Below, in pieces: positions 1-10,954 of a DNA stretch of 64,000 nt; within the stretch, counting starts at the first letter, position 1; every line of letters starts with the position of its first letter. A program made the translations under genes and the position numbers. Location of the stretch: positions 12,392,501 through 12,456,500 of the forward strand of contig CM061102.1 of NCBI GenBank assembly GCA_030770545.1, read 5' to 3'. Source of the DNA: Macropodus opercularis. Lineage: Eukaryota > Chordata > Actinopteri > Anabantiformes > Osphronemidae. Below the pieces are notes generated by a model. That model saw only the letters and a program-made list of their open reading frames with translations. It had not been told where the DNA came from and made no database searches.

Positions 1-2
1 AG

Positions 3-659
3 GTCACAGAGCTGAACGAAGCACTATCCAACGAGGAGAGGAACCTGCTCTCTGTGGCCTACAAGAACGTGGTGGGGGCGAGGCGTTCATCCTGGCGGGT
101 CATCTCCAGTATCGAGCAGAAGACGTCGGCCGATGGCAATGAAAAGAAGATCGAGATGGTGCGGGCATACCGGGAAAAGATTGAGAAGGAGCTGGAGGCG
201 GTGTGTCAAGATGTGCTCAACCTCCTTGACAACTTCCTGATCAAGAATTGCAACGAAACACAGCACGAGAGCAAAGTCTTCTACCTGAAGATGAAAGGCG
301 ACTACTATCGCTATCTGGCCGAGGTGGCCACGGGGGAGAAGAGAGCCTCTGTGGTGGAGTCCTCCGAGAAGTCCTACAGCGAGGCCCATGAGATTAGCAA
401 AGAGCACATGCAGCCTACCCACCCCATCCGCCTGGGCCTGGCTCTCAACTACTCGGTCTTCTATTACGAGATCCAAAATGCCCCGGAGCAGGCCTGTCAC
501 CTGGCCAAGACCGCCTTTGATGATGCCATCGCCGAGCTGGATACCCTCAACGAGGACTCCTACAAAGACTCCACTCTCATCATGCAGCTGCTACGAGACA
601 ACTTGACGCTGTGGACGAGTGACCAGCAGGACGACGACGGAGGAGAGGGCAACAACTAA
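3..659 (+). CDS. ywhag: 14-3-3 gamma, last coding exon
   Basis: 14-3-3 proteins are dimeric all-helical adaptors that bind phosphoserine/phosphothreonine peptides on signalling proteins in the cytosol. Bases 1-2 are AG, read as the splice acceptor. From base 3 the frame begins VTELNEALSNEERNLL and runs open to a TAA at 657-659, giving 218 residues. The known gamma gene has a first exon coding 29 residues, and 29 + 218 = 247, the exact family length. Phosphopeptide-pocket residues are visible in VGARRSSWRVIS and in YYRYLAEV (family Arg57, Arg132, Tyr133). The tail DDDGGEGNN is diagnostic of gamma among vertebrate isoforms. Small changes from mammals (A for P in NEALS; N, F and H in the NLLDNF..NETQH stretch) fit a fish orthologue. 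Teleosts often carry two gamma paralogues and I cannot say which this is. The first coding exon lies left of the window. Confidence 0.97.
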   Translation, partial: VTELNEALSNEERNLLSVAYKNVVGARRSSWRVISSIEQKTSADGNEKKIEMVRAYREKIEKELEAVCQDVLNLLDNFLIKNCNETQHESKVFYLKMKGDYYRYLAEVATGEKRASVVESSEKSYSEAHEISKEHMQPTHPIRLGLALNYSVFYYEIQNAPEQACHLAKTAFDDAIAELDTLNEDSYKDSTLIMQLLRDNLTLWTSDQQDDDGGEGNN

Positions 660-2660
660 AGAGTCCAGCACCCCATTCTGCCAAAACAACACGCGCGCTC
701 ACAAATGTCGACAAAATAATAGTTGAAAAAAAATCTTAGAAATCAAAAAAAAAGGGAGGGGTGGTGGGGTGGTGGGACCTTGGTGGCCAATTTAGCCAAT
801 GGTACTAACACGGCTGCTGTTCTTTATTTTTCCACAAATTAAAAGTGAAAAAAAGCAGGAGGAGGGAAGATGATTTGAGTAATAACCTCAGATAAAAAAA
901 AAATAAATAAAAAAAGAAAGGACCCCCTCCTTGATAACCTGCAGCATTTGCAAAAATACCACTTAAGAAGCAAGAGGTATGTAATTCATCACAGTGTGAC
1001 TATTGGGTAGCTATACCTTCACACTGACAGAGACTGGTCTTATCGCGCAGATGAAGCTGAGCTGTCTTATTGTATTTGGTGAGGGGAGGAGCAAGGTTCA
1101 GACGCTTGAGCATCAAGAAAATTATGGTAACTTTGAATGTTACGACCTTGTGTAGTGACAGAAAGACAGCCAGACACAGAGGTTGAGTGAGATAGCAGAT
1201 GGCTGACAGACAAGAAGACGGGCTTTTAGGGGTGTCAGACTTCATTGTGTAACTTCAAACATACCCGACATCTTTAGTTGCACCACACTATGACCGTTGA
1301 GTGAGAAACAGGTTGTCTCTGTTATTGAAGAGAGCATAAAAAATGTTTTTGTTTGCTTTGTGTCAGGTATGTGTCCAGCTGAGTCACACAGTCATACTGT
1401 AACTAAAAATACAAATTCATGAAGTAAAGTTAGTGCAGCTTGTCCCTCTCATGTGCTGATGTGCTTTATTGAATAAATTAACTGTTTTTGGACACATAAT
1501 TCTTATTGTCACTATTGTCGTTACTATAACAACTCATATTGCCTCCTTATGCCTTTAGGAAGCAAACTGATTCACAGAAATTCAGATATAATAAAATAAA
1601 TAACAACAAATGGGGAATTTTAAGAAATGACCCGGAAAGTGTGAGTGAGTCGCCCCGTTCCTCTAATGATGCTAACTTCATAACAAACGTAAGAACTCAG
1701 AAATGGCACCTGGAACCACAGACTCAAATTAGTGAATTATATAGTAGAATTTGTGGACATTGCACAGGCAAAGTTAAGTTGAAGCTCTAAAAGCAGATTT
1801 TGAGGTTTGTGGATTTATTTTGTTTCTTCTTGGTCAAGAAATGCACTTGCCTATTATACTGTTTCTTCAGTGTAAGATGATAACTGCTCCAATATTCTCC
1901 ATAACACAATATTGTGCATGCTGGTGATGTATTTATACAGTAGCTTCAATTTATTAACTTATACTGTAGATGTTATGTATTCATATGAACCTGACCTTAA
2001 TCGGATTATTTTCTATTTATTTCTTTTTATTGCAATTGTTAGCTAGACCTTATTTTCTGTGTTTTCTTTACTCCATTTGCTGAAGTACGCTATACCAAAA
2101 CAGTGATTGTTAACAATAAATTGATCTGTTATGGACATGGCTATGTTGACATGCAGTTCTTGGTGAGGGTGACAGAAATTGAAGACAGCATAGTGGCTAG
2201 TGATATTTGACAGCAGGAGTTTCTGTTTCCCGATTAGCTCGTTCAGAAAATTCTGAGCATATAAATTACATACATAAACCCATTAAAACCCCTTCACATA
2301 ACACTACACCTGCAATATCAAACATAAACACCATCACCAGACATGACGGGTTAATATGTGCGCGTCATGGTAATGTGTTTCTCATTAGCAGAGTGTGCTT
2401 GTGCACAGATCAGACCCTCTTGGATGAGAAACCTGACACTAAGCAGAGACTAATCGAACAAGTTACAACATTCTTACAGTATGTACTCCATGTTCTAACT
2501 AAGCCCAGGTCTGACAGTACCTGCAAACACCAGACTTACTTTGTCAAAGTAACTGCTACGGTTAAATGAATGTGCAGTAAAAAGGACTTTCCTGTCTTGA
2601 AACAGATGTCAAATATACGGGAAAGTACCTCGCAATGGTCCTAAATAAATAATTCACATT
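660..2660 (+). other. ywhag: ywhag 3' UTR (extent uncertain)
   Basis: AT-rich DNA after the stop codon with A-rich runs near 728-760 and 885-920 and no credible ORF. Possible polyadenylation signals AATAAA are at 1472-1477, 2115-2120 and 2644-2649. Mammalian YWHAG has a long 3' UTR, so use of one of the later signals is plausible. The right boundary is inferred, not seen. Confidence 0.45.
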
Positions 2661-3590
2661 AGCATGATCCTGCTAACTGACTACGGTTAAAGGTAACATT
2701 TCTGACAATGACATTAGAATTTAAATAAGCTGTAGCGTGTCTGTACACTACATATTGGACACACATGGTTTATACCATAGTGAGCAGGACGTTGAGACTG
2801 TAAACAAATGATCATATTGAATATTTGCCCTCTGTCCTAATATGAAGAATCAAATTATTAGATCAGCCAACAGTAATATTGACATCACTACAACAGTCAT
2901 TAGGTTTGACAACTTGTACTTTAGTTTGCCTTATACATAAGAACAAAGCAAATTACATTACATTTACAAAACCAGAATTGGGCCAACAAATGTCATTTAA
3001 AGTCGGCTGTTGTGTTCAGTGATCACTTTAGTCTGCGTCTGTTGTCCTGGTGGAGTTTTTCCTCCGTTTCCTGTGTGAAGTCAAGTCAGTGTGTGATGAC
3101 ATTCATTTAGTGCAGACCCAACTGCTCCAGTGTGTGTAAATCGGTGCCGCACCGGGTGATTGGCACTATCCTACCGCAAGCTGTTATTCATCCAGCTGTC
3201 GTGTAGATGCTAGATTCCCCCAAACATCTGCTGGTGGCTCGCCGTCTATGGAGTCGTTGGACTTTTGATGTTCACACCGGAGCAGCGACACTGCACAAAA
3301 GACGGACATCGCTTTGGTTTCTCTTAAAACATAGCAACGGATGCCGACACGCATGGCTAACTAGCAAGCCGTGCTGAAGGCTAGCTTACCTAGTACCGCT
3401 GCTGCTGCTGAAGCGGCGCTTTTCACGTCCGACGTCGTCTGTGTGGACTTTTTCTCTGACGCTCTGTTAGTTTTACTTGCTCCTAAGGCGGTTTTGTCTA
3501 GAGCCTGTCGGGCATTTCTCACGCTCGACGCGGTGACTGCCTCGCTTCCGTCTTCCTGCCGTTAACAGCTCCACGCGACTCCAGCGCTGC

Positions 3591-3770
3591 ACTGTAAAAC
3601 TCCCGTTAACCTCTACTAGAAAACCGCCGCACTGTAAAACTCCCGTTAACCTCTACTAGAAAACCGCCGCACTGTAAAACTCCCGTTAACCTCTACTAGA
3701 AAACCGCCGCACTGTAAAACTCCCGTTAATCTCTAATAGAAAACCGCTGCACTGTAAAACTCCCGTTAAT
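3591..3770. repeat. 40-bp tandem repeat, about 4.5 copies
   Basis: The unit begins ACTGTAAAACTCCCGTTAAC and ends GAAAACCGCCGC. Copies start at 3,591, 3,631, 3,671, 3,711 and 3,751 (the last partial). The first three units are identical. The fourth and fifth carry C-to-T and C-to-A changes (GTTAAT, CTAATAGA, CCGCTGC), so they look older or independently drifting. Minisatellite-type array; no coding potential. Confidence 0.95.
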
Positions 3771-4948
3771 CTCACTTCAAAAATAATTTGACTTCTTGTA
3801 ATAATTCAACTGCGACGCAAGAGAACAAATTACACTAAGACGAACTGGTTGAAGCTACTGTTCGATTTTACTCGCTTCTGTTTTAATCCTACATTTTCAC
3901 CAAAAAGGACAAAAAAAAAAAAAAAAAACCCTCACCAGAGGATTAATGGAATTGTTTCTTCATTGTTTGACTGTAACAGGTTCCGTTACTATGCACTACA
4001 ATGATATCAAGCCAGAATAAAGAGCTAGATTAAAATCCTAAATGAGTGTTAAATGAACAGGAACCATCATCGTTATACTGTACCATAATTTAATCATAAA
4101 CATCAAACAGATTTTTTCACAAGATTGCAAGCATTAAGTCATTTAACATAAGTTTTCTTCAACCATAACAGCTTTGACTGGTGAAGAACCTGGGCAACAG
4201 TCTCATATCAGCTGCTGAAGCCTGTAACTCTGACTCGCTCACTAGTCTCTAGAGCAACCTCCCAAGGGATGTTCAGGGCCTTAGAGATTTATCTGTGTCC
4301 ATCCCGAGTGGCTTGGATTGCTCCTTTGCACTAATGTTGACAAAGAGCTTTAGTGTTGTGTATCATCATTTAAAAGACAAAGGTCACTACTCTGGACGGA
4401 GAAGGGGTTTGAGAGAGGGGTCCAGGGCCCGACGTCTGGAAATAAATACTGTCTCCCTCAACAAGGGTGGAGGCGTCAGACACAACCTGTTTCCCATTTA
4501 ATGCCCTTTCCTCTTTCATATCTTTATTTAAGAGACATTACCGTAATTGCTTTATAATGTCAGTGAATGAGTGTAACATCCAAGGGGTAAATACTTTTTA
4601 TTGGCCCTGTAAGGTGTTGTCACCAGCCCATCCTGGTCTGCTGATAAGGAGAAACATGCCGCCCACCTGCTCTCATCACAGCTCAGAGGTCGTCAGCGGA
4701 ACATGAGGTGATCAAAAATGACACGTTGAAATGAAACAACCTCATGGTAAATAATTCTCATTCTAATCATCCTGAGTTGTGGTGAACATTTTTGCTAGGC
4801 TTAACCTAGTTTCATACTGTTTTCTACTAGCATTTAATGCTTTGTAGCCCACAGAAAACATCTACTTTTAACTGCATTGAACATATTTTAGATATTCTGA
4901 AATGTTAAACTTGGTCCATGTTACATGTTCTTACTCTAAATACAGAAA

Positions 4949-5205
4949 TATACAGTATTTCACTAATGCAGTAATAAGCAGTGAACTAATTTCATAATAA
5001 GAGTACTGTAAAATAACAGTAAAGTGCTGGCGTCTCTGCTGCCAGCATTTTACCGTAAATAGAAAAAACTACGGAAAATTACTGTATTTCACTAAAACAG
5101 TAATAAACTGTAATTTCATTTTACAGTATCAGTACTGTAAAATAACAGTAAAGAGCTGGCGTCTCTGCTGCCAGCACTTTACTGTTTTTTTACAGGGAAA
5201 TTCTT
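4949..5205. repeat. Tandemly duplicated hairpin repeat (fish MITE-like)
   Basis: Two copies about 129 bp apart of a unit containing CAGTATTTCACTAA or similar, then TACTGTAAAATAACAGTAAAG, then a short inverted pair GCTGGC...GCCAGC (5,026-5,046 and 5,155-5,175). In copy 2 the flanks AACAGTAAAG and CTTTACTGTT are also inverted, giving a longer hairpin. ACTGTAAAA-rich palindromic units are common non-autonomous repeats in teleost genomes. I name it MITE-like by structure only. Confidence 0.6.
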
Positions 5206-6450
5206 TACAGTGTACTGTTGACAAGTCCAAGCGTTAAAACCGATTTGGAATCACGCTAATCAATCTCAAAATTGATCAGTGAGTGTCATCACTTTTTGTA
5301 TTTTGCACAAATTGAAGTGATTAGCGTCGTGTCCTAGTAGTAGATGTGTGAAAGTCGAGGTTAGAATAATTTGTTGCTGCCGTGTCCTGGAGTGTAGCCT
5401 GCTCTGATCCCCAGCCACCACTGCTGGACTTTGGCCCCTGGTCCTGCTTTATCAATGAACACAATGTGTAGTGGTAAATCAGTGGCATTTATCAAAGGTG
5501 GAAACGCCTTGTTTCAGATTACTTCTCCTGAACAGGCTGTTCTGTGCACATGGGGAGATTTCATTCTATAGCTGAACTGAGATAAGCAATAGGTTGTACA
5601 GTGAGTCACTCATCTATTAATTATCAATTCACTATATTTCGGATCAGTCTAATATTAAAAAGTTTTTCCTTTCAAAAACTCTTTTTGTAGTCTGTGCAGT
5701 TGATTTCAACTGGACACACAAAAACACAGAGCAGGGAAAACCACATCTTCATGAAGTCTTGATGAAGACATATTAGTACAGCCTGCTGCTGTGGACACAG
5801 AAAATATCCTTCCCTTCAGTAATGCTTCTCCAGATTCACATTTGTTTTTATTTCCCTTACACCGTTTCTTCCCACGACATCAGTATCTTTCTAAAACGCA
5901 ACCGTCGGCCTGCACGGGTTACACCTCTCTGGCTTCCGGGCTGGAGAGCTCCTGGATTGATGGGGATGGGTGTGAATAATTTAGGCCTTAGCATTGAACT
6001 GGAAGGAAATGGTGACTCGTGGAAGAGGAAAGGTTGAAATACTAAGTGGCTTAGGGATCGCTGCCTCGTTAATGTCTGCCTAGATTCTGTGAATGACTGC
6101 ATGACACTGCATGAGGCATAATGTCAGTTCACGTGGCCTGTAAATATGATATTGAGCGAATGGACACGTTTAGAGATCCCTCTGCCTCAGACGCACTGAC
6201 CCCCTAACTTTCACTGTTAGCACTGATAGCTAACAGCCTATATATAGTGACGGCAGGTCTGAAACCATAGAAGAAGCCCCTCCACCAGGTCATGTGCTGC
6301 CCTGTGTCACCGTACAGCATGCTGGAGGCTCAGTGCACAGCAGAGCACGCCATAAATAGATTTCCCCTGCAGCTTTGGAGTGCAGGGCAGAGTTTGAATG
6401 TGCATTAGCGGGCTGGCGTTCATCACGACTGACTAGAAGATGACAGGGTG

Positions 6451-6487
6451 GAGGAGGAGGAGGAGGAGGAGGAGGAGGAGGAGGAGG
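6451..6487. repeat. (GGA)n microsatellite
   Basis: Twelve consecutive GAG/GGA triplets in intergenic DNA between ywhag and hspb1. Confidence 0.95.
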
Positions 6488-7114
6488 TGGGAAGCGGCAA
6501 TTCACCAGCCGCGTAGCTGCATCTGCACTTGGGCTCACGTGAGCGATGAGCGACTGGGGTTCATGGATTGCAGCAGATCCCTCAACTCAGCTCGGCTGGC
6601 GTCATTGTGTAATGTTGCCCGTGACCTGGTTGCTTTGCCTGTTCTAGTTGAAGTTGTACAATTTGAGTTACGTAACACGTGTTAAGGGACTATGTACCTA
6701 CTACTACTGATGTGCAGAAGGAGATTCAGTATTATGCAACATTATAACCCACAACCTGTGTAACACTGTTATTACATGCGTACAGTATACTTTTTGTCAT
6801 TGTTTGCAAATATATTCAGTATCATCAGTAAATTGAAGTAGCAGAACAGTTTATTATTTGTTAATCAACAACTCCAGACTGCTTTGTCTATGCTAACAGA
6901 AGCATCGACGTGTCAACAGGCTTTCAATGCTGGACTAAACTAAAGCTTGACTATGAAAAGCAGAAAGGGTTTTAATAGTCATGAAGTTAAGAAGCCTAGC
7001 ATTTCTATTTATTTTAGTTATTATACCCAGCTTACATGGCTGCTTCAGGATTCGGAGGCCATAGCGTTCAATTAAACAGCAGACTTCGTATGTTGTTTGT
7101 TCTTTACTCATTGT

Positions 7115-7619
7115 TTTTATGACTGAGGACTTTATTGTGAAAGGCAGCTACACTACAGGTGAAATCAGCCTGTTTCCCTTCCAGGGAGAGCGCAGCGTGA
7201 TGGTGGCTACTAGGCATCGTCGTGCACAGAGAGAGGGGAGGTGTGTGCTCTCTGGGACCAAGTGCTCTTCCTTTCTTCCATCCCCATTTCTGCTCGTTAG
7301 TGTGTCTGTGGAGGCAGCGTGAAGGGGATTTGCTCAAGAGGAATGAGTCAGGTGTGTGTAGGTGTGGAGTCCAGAGTTCCTATGTTCACAGGAAAGGGTG
7401 TAATTAGATGTGTGTGATGTGTTTACATGGCGTCCGTACCGGTGGTGGTGGTGGTGGTGGTGGTGGTGGGGGGGGTCTAGTAATCCCTGGCTGATTTCTG
7501 TGTTTTGTGTGAAAGTGCCCGTTTTAGTGAGTTTTTACTTTTCCAAAAGTAGCCTGTAGAAATAAAGAGCTCATTCTACTGTGTGTCTTTGTGTGAGAGG
7601 CACCATGCTGTGGCTCTTC
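7115..7619 (-). other. hspb1: hspb1 3' UTR with poly(A) signal
   Basis: Lies immediately downstream of the hspb1 stop. The plus strand reads TTTATT at 7,131-7,136, which is AATAAA on the hspb1 strand and the first good polyadenylation signal after the stop. A (GGT)n / G-run at 7,441-7,476 falls inside it and would be a (ACC)n / C-run in the mRNA. The 3' end is inferred from the signal. Confidence 0.5.
7441..7476. repeat. (GGT)n microsatellite with G8 run
   Basis: About nine GGT triplets followed by a run of G, within the predicted hspb1 3' UTR. On the mRNA-sense strand this is C-rich. Confidence 0.9.
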
Positions 7620-7776
7620 CTACTTCTTCACCACGCCACCTTTTTCGCCCACGTTTACAGGTATCGTGGTCTCTGAGGTCTCGATGGCCGGTTTGATCAA
7701 AGGCGCCTCGACGGTCAGCACGCCCTCGGGAGACAGGGAGGACGTCACCTTCTCCATGTTGGTTGATGAGGGGAGC
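7620..7776 (-). CDS. hspb1: hspb1 exon 3 with stop
   Basis: Acceptor CCACCAG precedes 7776. Codes from split Thr152 through LPSSTNMEKVTSSLSPEG and the IPV motif to a Lys-Lys end and TAG at 7622-7620. The tail is shorter and less acidic than in mammals. Confidence 0.95.
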
Positions 7777-9519
7777 CTGGTGGCGAGAAATGCAGCACAA
7801 TGAGACGAAGCGCCACAGAGCATTTAGACTCTCTGGTGTGTGTTGTGGCCCCTGGATGGCAGCAGAGGCCAGAAATAAAACATGCACAGAAGAGGGACAA
7901 ACACCAGGAGGTGGCAGCAGCAGCTGCTGCTTTCCACAGCATTAAAATTCAGCAGCCAGCCCTCTGCTGGACAGACCAGGCCACAACAAAACACACAGTC
8001 ATTGTTCTTCCAGTAAATAAAGTTTCATCAGTGAAGGACTTACGTGTATTTCCTGGTGAAGCTTCTGGACACAAAGCCATGCTCGTCTTTCCTCTCTTCA
8101 TGCTTGCCTGTGAAGAAAAGCAAATTCACCATATTCACTGTAACAGGGATTATAACTATGTATTATGATGCACCAATTGTGTAACGGTTACAGTAGTTTC
8201 AGCAAATCCCTTAACAAGAAATCAAAGAAATATATCACAATGTTAAATATTGTGACATGACTGATGAACTAACTGTACTGTATGTGTATCACAGTGTTAC
8301 TCTGCTCGTGCAGGTCACAGAGGGTCCTCATCACGCTGTCAGACTTCTGGCTCTGCACTAATGTGTTTGTTGTGACAACAGGCTGATAAAGGTCACCGTC
8401 CTCTGAGACCTGCCCTGTTTTTATCAGGACGATGCTGCCTGTGGAAGCGTGTGTCCAGACTGGGCCCAGCACGTTGTCATTCAGCTGCTACATGAAGTGG
8501 CATTAGTTTGGAATATGCATGACAATAGCAGAGGAGATGGCCCCAACGTGAAGAGGCTACACTATGCTGTGCCTTCACAAGCCTCCGCCGACGCCTGTAC
8601 TCGTCCACTGGAGGCATATTCCAAACATGAGGTGGCAAATTCCACTGGCACTGAATCCCAGGCTTTGTTTATCCTCGTTCCTCATGTCCAGTATCACTAG
8701 TGAGATGCTGGCCTTATTCAGGCTGTGGACTCAGAACCTGGACAATATCCAGCAGTCCATTTAAAGCAGCAGGCACGCCACTCTACGAATGGGATCCTTT
8801 GTCAAATGGCTGAGAGTGACCCAGAGAAACGAAAGCCCTGAACGATGATGTCTAACGTTTTTGCACCATGACCATCTGTGAGTTGCTGTAAGACCCAGTT
8901 CCCCACCCTCCACAGTACTGAACTCATTAGCTTGTCTCACATTACGTAACTAATCTGAACAATGCTGCTGCCTTTTGCAGAACGTTTTCCTGCCTTTGCA
9001 TCTGAGTGTTCAGTCTAGTAGCAGTTGCTCTAGAAACTCATGTGGGTACAACAGCTCTGCTTTGAACCTGTGAGGTTAGAGTTTGGGAATGAGGAGGACA
9101 CGTCAGTGAAGGAGAAATGAGGACTCACCACTGATTTCCACCACGCCGTCCTTGGTCTTCACCACCAGCTCCTCGGGTGAGAAGTGGTTGACGTCCAGCG
9201 ACACCTTCCAAGTATCTGGTGTCTGCTTGATCTCTGAGATGCCACTGCTCATCTGGCGGGACAAGGCACGGGCCTGCTGGGCCATCATGGCGTTTGGGTA
9301 CAGCATGGGGCTGTGGGGCATCATGGCGCCCATATCCGGGGTAAGGATGGGGGGCCGCAGGTACCCAGGCCAGTGGGTGCTGGGCAACGTGGCAAAGTCC
9401 TCTAGCGTGGCTGGCATGCCGAAGGCCTGGTCAAAGATACGGCTGTTCTGGTACCACTCGCGAAACGGGTCCCAACTCGGGGTACGGAGCAGGGTGAAAG
9501 GAATCCGTCGCTCAGCCAT
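7620..9519 (-). CDS. hspb1: Small heat-shock protein HSPB1 (HSP27), 3 exons, complete
   Basis: ATP-independent holdase chaperone that forms dynamic oligomers and protects unfolding proteins and the cytoskeleton under stress. Joining minus-strand exons 9519-9129, 8107-8044 and 7776-7620 gives 203 residues in one frame with all three splice junctions GT-AG. The N-terminus MAERRIPFTLL and the WDPF motif (residues 16-19) are HSPB1 hallmarks. The alpha-crystallin domain spans roughly 97-180 (DTWKVSLDVNHFSPEELVVKTKDG, then HGFVSR.FTRKYTLP). The C-terminal IPV (190-192) is the IxI/V motif that docks on neighbouring subunits. Likely MAPKAPK2 sites RTPS15 and RALS87 are kept; the extra site equivalent to human Ser78 is absent. 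The protein has no cysteine: the usual RCFTRK is RSFTRK. Upstream are a TATA box and a heat-shock element. Adjacent to ywhag as in mammals. Confidence 0.96.
8044..8107 (-). CDS. hspb1: hspb1 exon 2
   Basis: 64 bp between acceptor CACAG and donor GTAAGT. Codes KHEERKDEHGFVSRSFTRKY with split codons at each end (Gly131, Thr152). Arg145 and Arg149 match the conserved arginines mutated in human neuropathy (R136, R140). Ser146 replaces the usual cysteine. Confidence 0.96.
9129..9519 (-). CDS. hspb1: hspb1 exon 1
   Basis: Starts at the ATG read from 9519 and codes residues 1-130 plus one base of Gly131. It ends at GTGGAAATCAGTG with the donor GTGAGT at 9128-9123, the same position as in the human gene (ITG junction). 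Contains the WDPF motif, the phosphorylation motifs and the first half of the alpha-crystallin domain. Confidence 0.96.
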
Positions 9520-9608
9520 GACTGCTGTGTTCAGGTGTCAGACGAACTGCTGGCTTTGGGCTCTCTGAAGATCTTTTTCAAATGTGGTGTCTGCTGCTCA
9601 GCTGAGAT

Positions 9609-9616
9609 CTTTTATA
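9609..9616 (-). promoter_or_regulatory. hspb1: TATA box of hspb1
   Basis: TATAAAAG on the minus strand, about 90 bp upstream of the ATG. This puts the start of transcription near 9,580 and leaves a 5' UTR of about 60 nt. TATA-driven promoters are usual for inducible heat-shock genes. Confidence 0.8.
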
Positions 9617-9678
9617 CACACTGTCAACAGAGCCCTCCCTTCTGACTCAAGCCTCTTCGGCTCACACCCTCAACTCAT

Positions 9679-9701
9679 TTCAGGAAAGCACTAGAATATC
9701 T
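9679..9701. promoter_or_regulatory. hspb1: Heat-shock element (HSF1 site) of hspb1
   Basis: Plus strand reads TTCAGGAAAGCACTAGAA. Heat-shock elements are alternating nGAAn pentamers; TTC at 9679, GAA at 9684 and GAA at 9694 sit in correct 5-bp register with only the third unit (CAC for TTC) degenerate. It lies about 65 bp upstream of the TATA box, a normal place for HSF1 control. Confidence 0.65.
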
Positions 9702-10954
9702 ATTTGTGGCAGACGGAGCACTGGAATGGCATCCATCAGGAAGGCCCTCCCCCGGAACAGCTGCGCAGTGAACTGTTAAACCTTCCTCCCCTGCGCTGTG
9801 CGTAATCCTCTGTCCCCAAACAGGACATCCCACTGGGCCAGAAGAGTCTAGCGACGTAGAGGACGTGAATCTCAGATAAACCAGCACATACAGTACAAGC
9901 TGTGACAAGCTTAACATCAAATAAACAGCTGCTTGTCACGTGTCGTGACTGTCAGGAAGACGTTGCATTTGCAGACCTGACCCGAGCAAACACACTTTCT
10001 GTACAGCACAGGCTACTCCCAATAAGATATTATCAGATCAGTGTCTCATCTACCTGGGTGTTATTGCCACCGGCGGAGAATTAATAATCTGTGAGAGGTT
10101 TTCATTGCCAGCGTCTCAGATGTCGGCCCACCTTCTCCTCACAGGCACCGTGACTGTTGTCAGCCAGCAGCTGTAGGAGCTGGATATGAAATGAGTGCAG
10201 TCATCCCACACGTGTGCACGTAACAAGAGGAGCCCAGGAGAGAGGGAGTGATCCGTTATTTGTTCCAGTACATGAGTTCTCTCATGAGCTTACCATTGCT
10301 GTTGTTAGTTAGTGGACGATGTTCTAGAGAAGGGGTTGTTGTTCTGCGCCACACAGAGTGGGACACCTTTCCGTTCATATTTGTTCAACTTTGCCCGCAG
10401 CTGCACAACTAAGTGGTTCATCTTGAACTGAAAGGAAAAAAACAAAACAATAGTTTGTCAGTTAAGACACTTGGTTTTCTGCTGTGATGCGAGTACGCCA
10501 CAGGAACAGATGCAGCAAAGCCACATGTAGTCCACTACAGAATATCCACGTTAAAACAAACAGCAAACAAAAGCTGCTTTGCTCATAAGGGTCGGGAGGG
10601 CGCTGGATCCAATCCCAGCCGTCACTGGGTGAGAGGTCAATCAGCCCCCAGGTGAACATGGAAACACAAATGAACAGTGGATTCAAACACAGCTTCTAAA
10701 GTTCATTTCATTGTTCCATTTACTTCCTTTTAATTCTAGAAAGGTTCCGTTGTACAAACACACGGCAGAAGGATGTGGTGTCGATATCTGTACTGCTCCT
10801 AAATTAGACCCCTTCCTCTGCCTTCATCCTGCTCCTGGTTTGGGGAGGTTTGCAGTCATGAGAGACAAGAACGGTATTGTTCTCCACAGCGCCACCTGTA
10901 GGTCGACTCACGATATAATAGAAAAACCACAGAAGGATCATTCTGTCCCCATTT
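9702..10954. other. Intergenic DNA between hspb1 and srrm3
   Basis: hspb1 5' flank and the region past the srrm3 3' end. No supported ORF, RNA gene or notable repeat. It contains the upstream hspb1 promoter and mixed-composition DNA. Confidence 0.5.

Larger units (their letters stand above)
2661..7110. other. Intergenic DNA between ywhag and hspb1
   Basis: No supported gene. The two flanking genes are convergent. The stretch holds a moderately CpG-rich patch at about 3,140-3,560, the 40-bp tandem array at 3,591-3,770, a tandemly duplicated hairpin repeat at 4,949-5,205 and a GGA microsatellite at 6,451-6,487. Short open frames here have no recognisable domain and no splice context. Confidence 0.6.

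Noticed and set aside
87..500. 137-codon minus-strand open frame opposite ywhag
   Set aside because: Antisense shadow of a conserved 14-3-3 exon; no independent support.
3371..3565. 64-codon frame beginning MLKASLPSTAAAAEA as a small gene
   Set aside because: Alanine-rich frame in a CpG-bearing patch with no homology, splice sites or conserved context.
6290..6685. Poly-Pro / poly-Arg frames of about 80 codons
   Set aside because: Translations of the GGA microsatellite on either strand.
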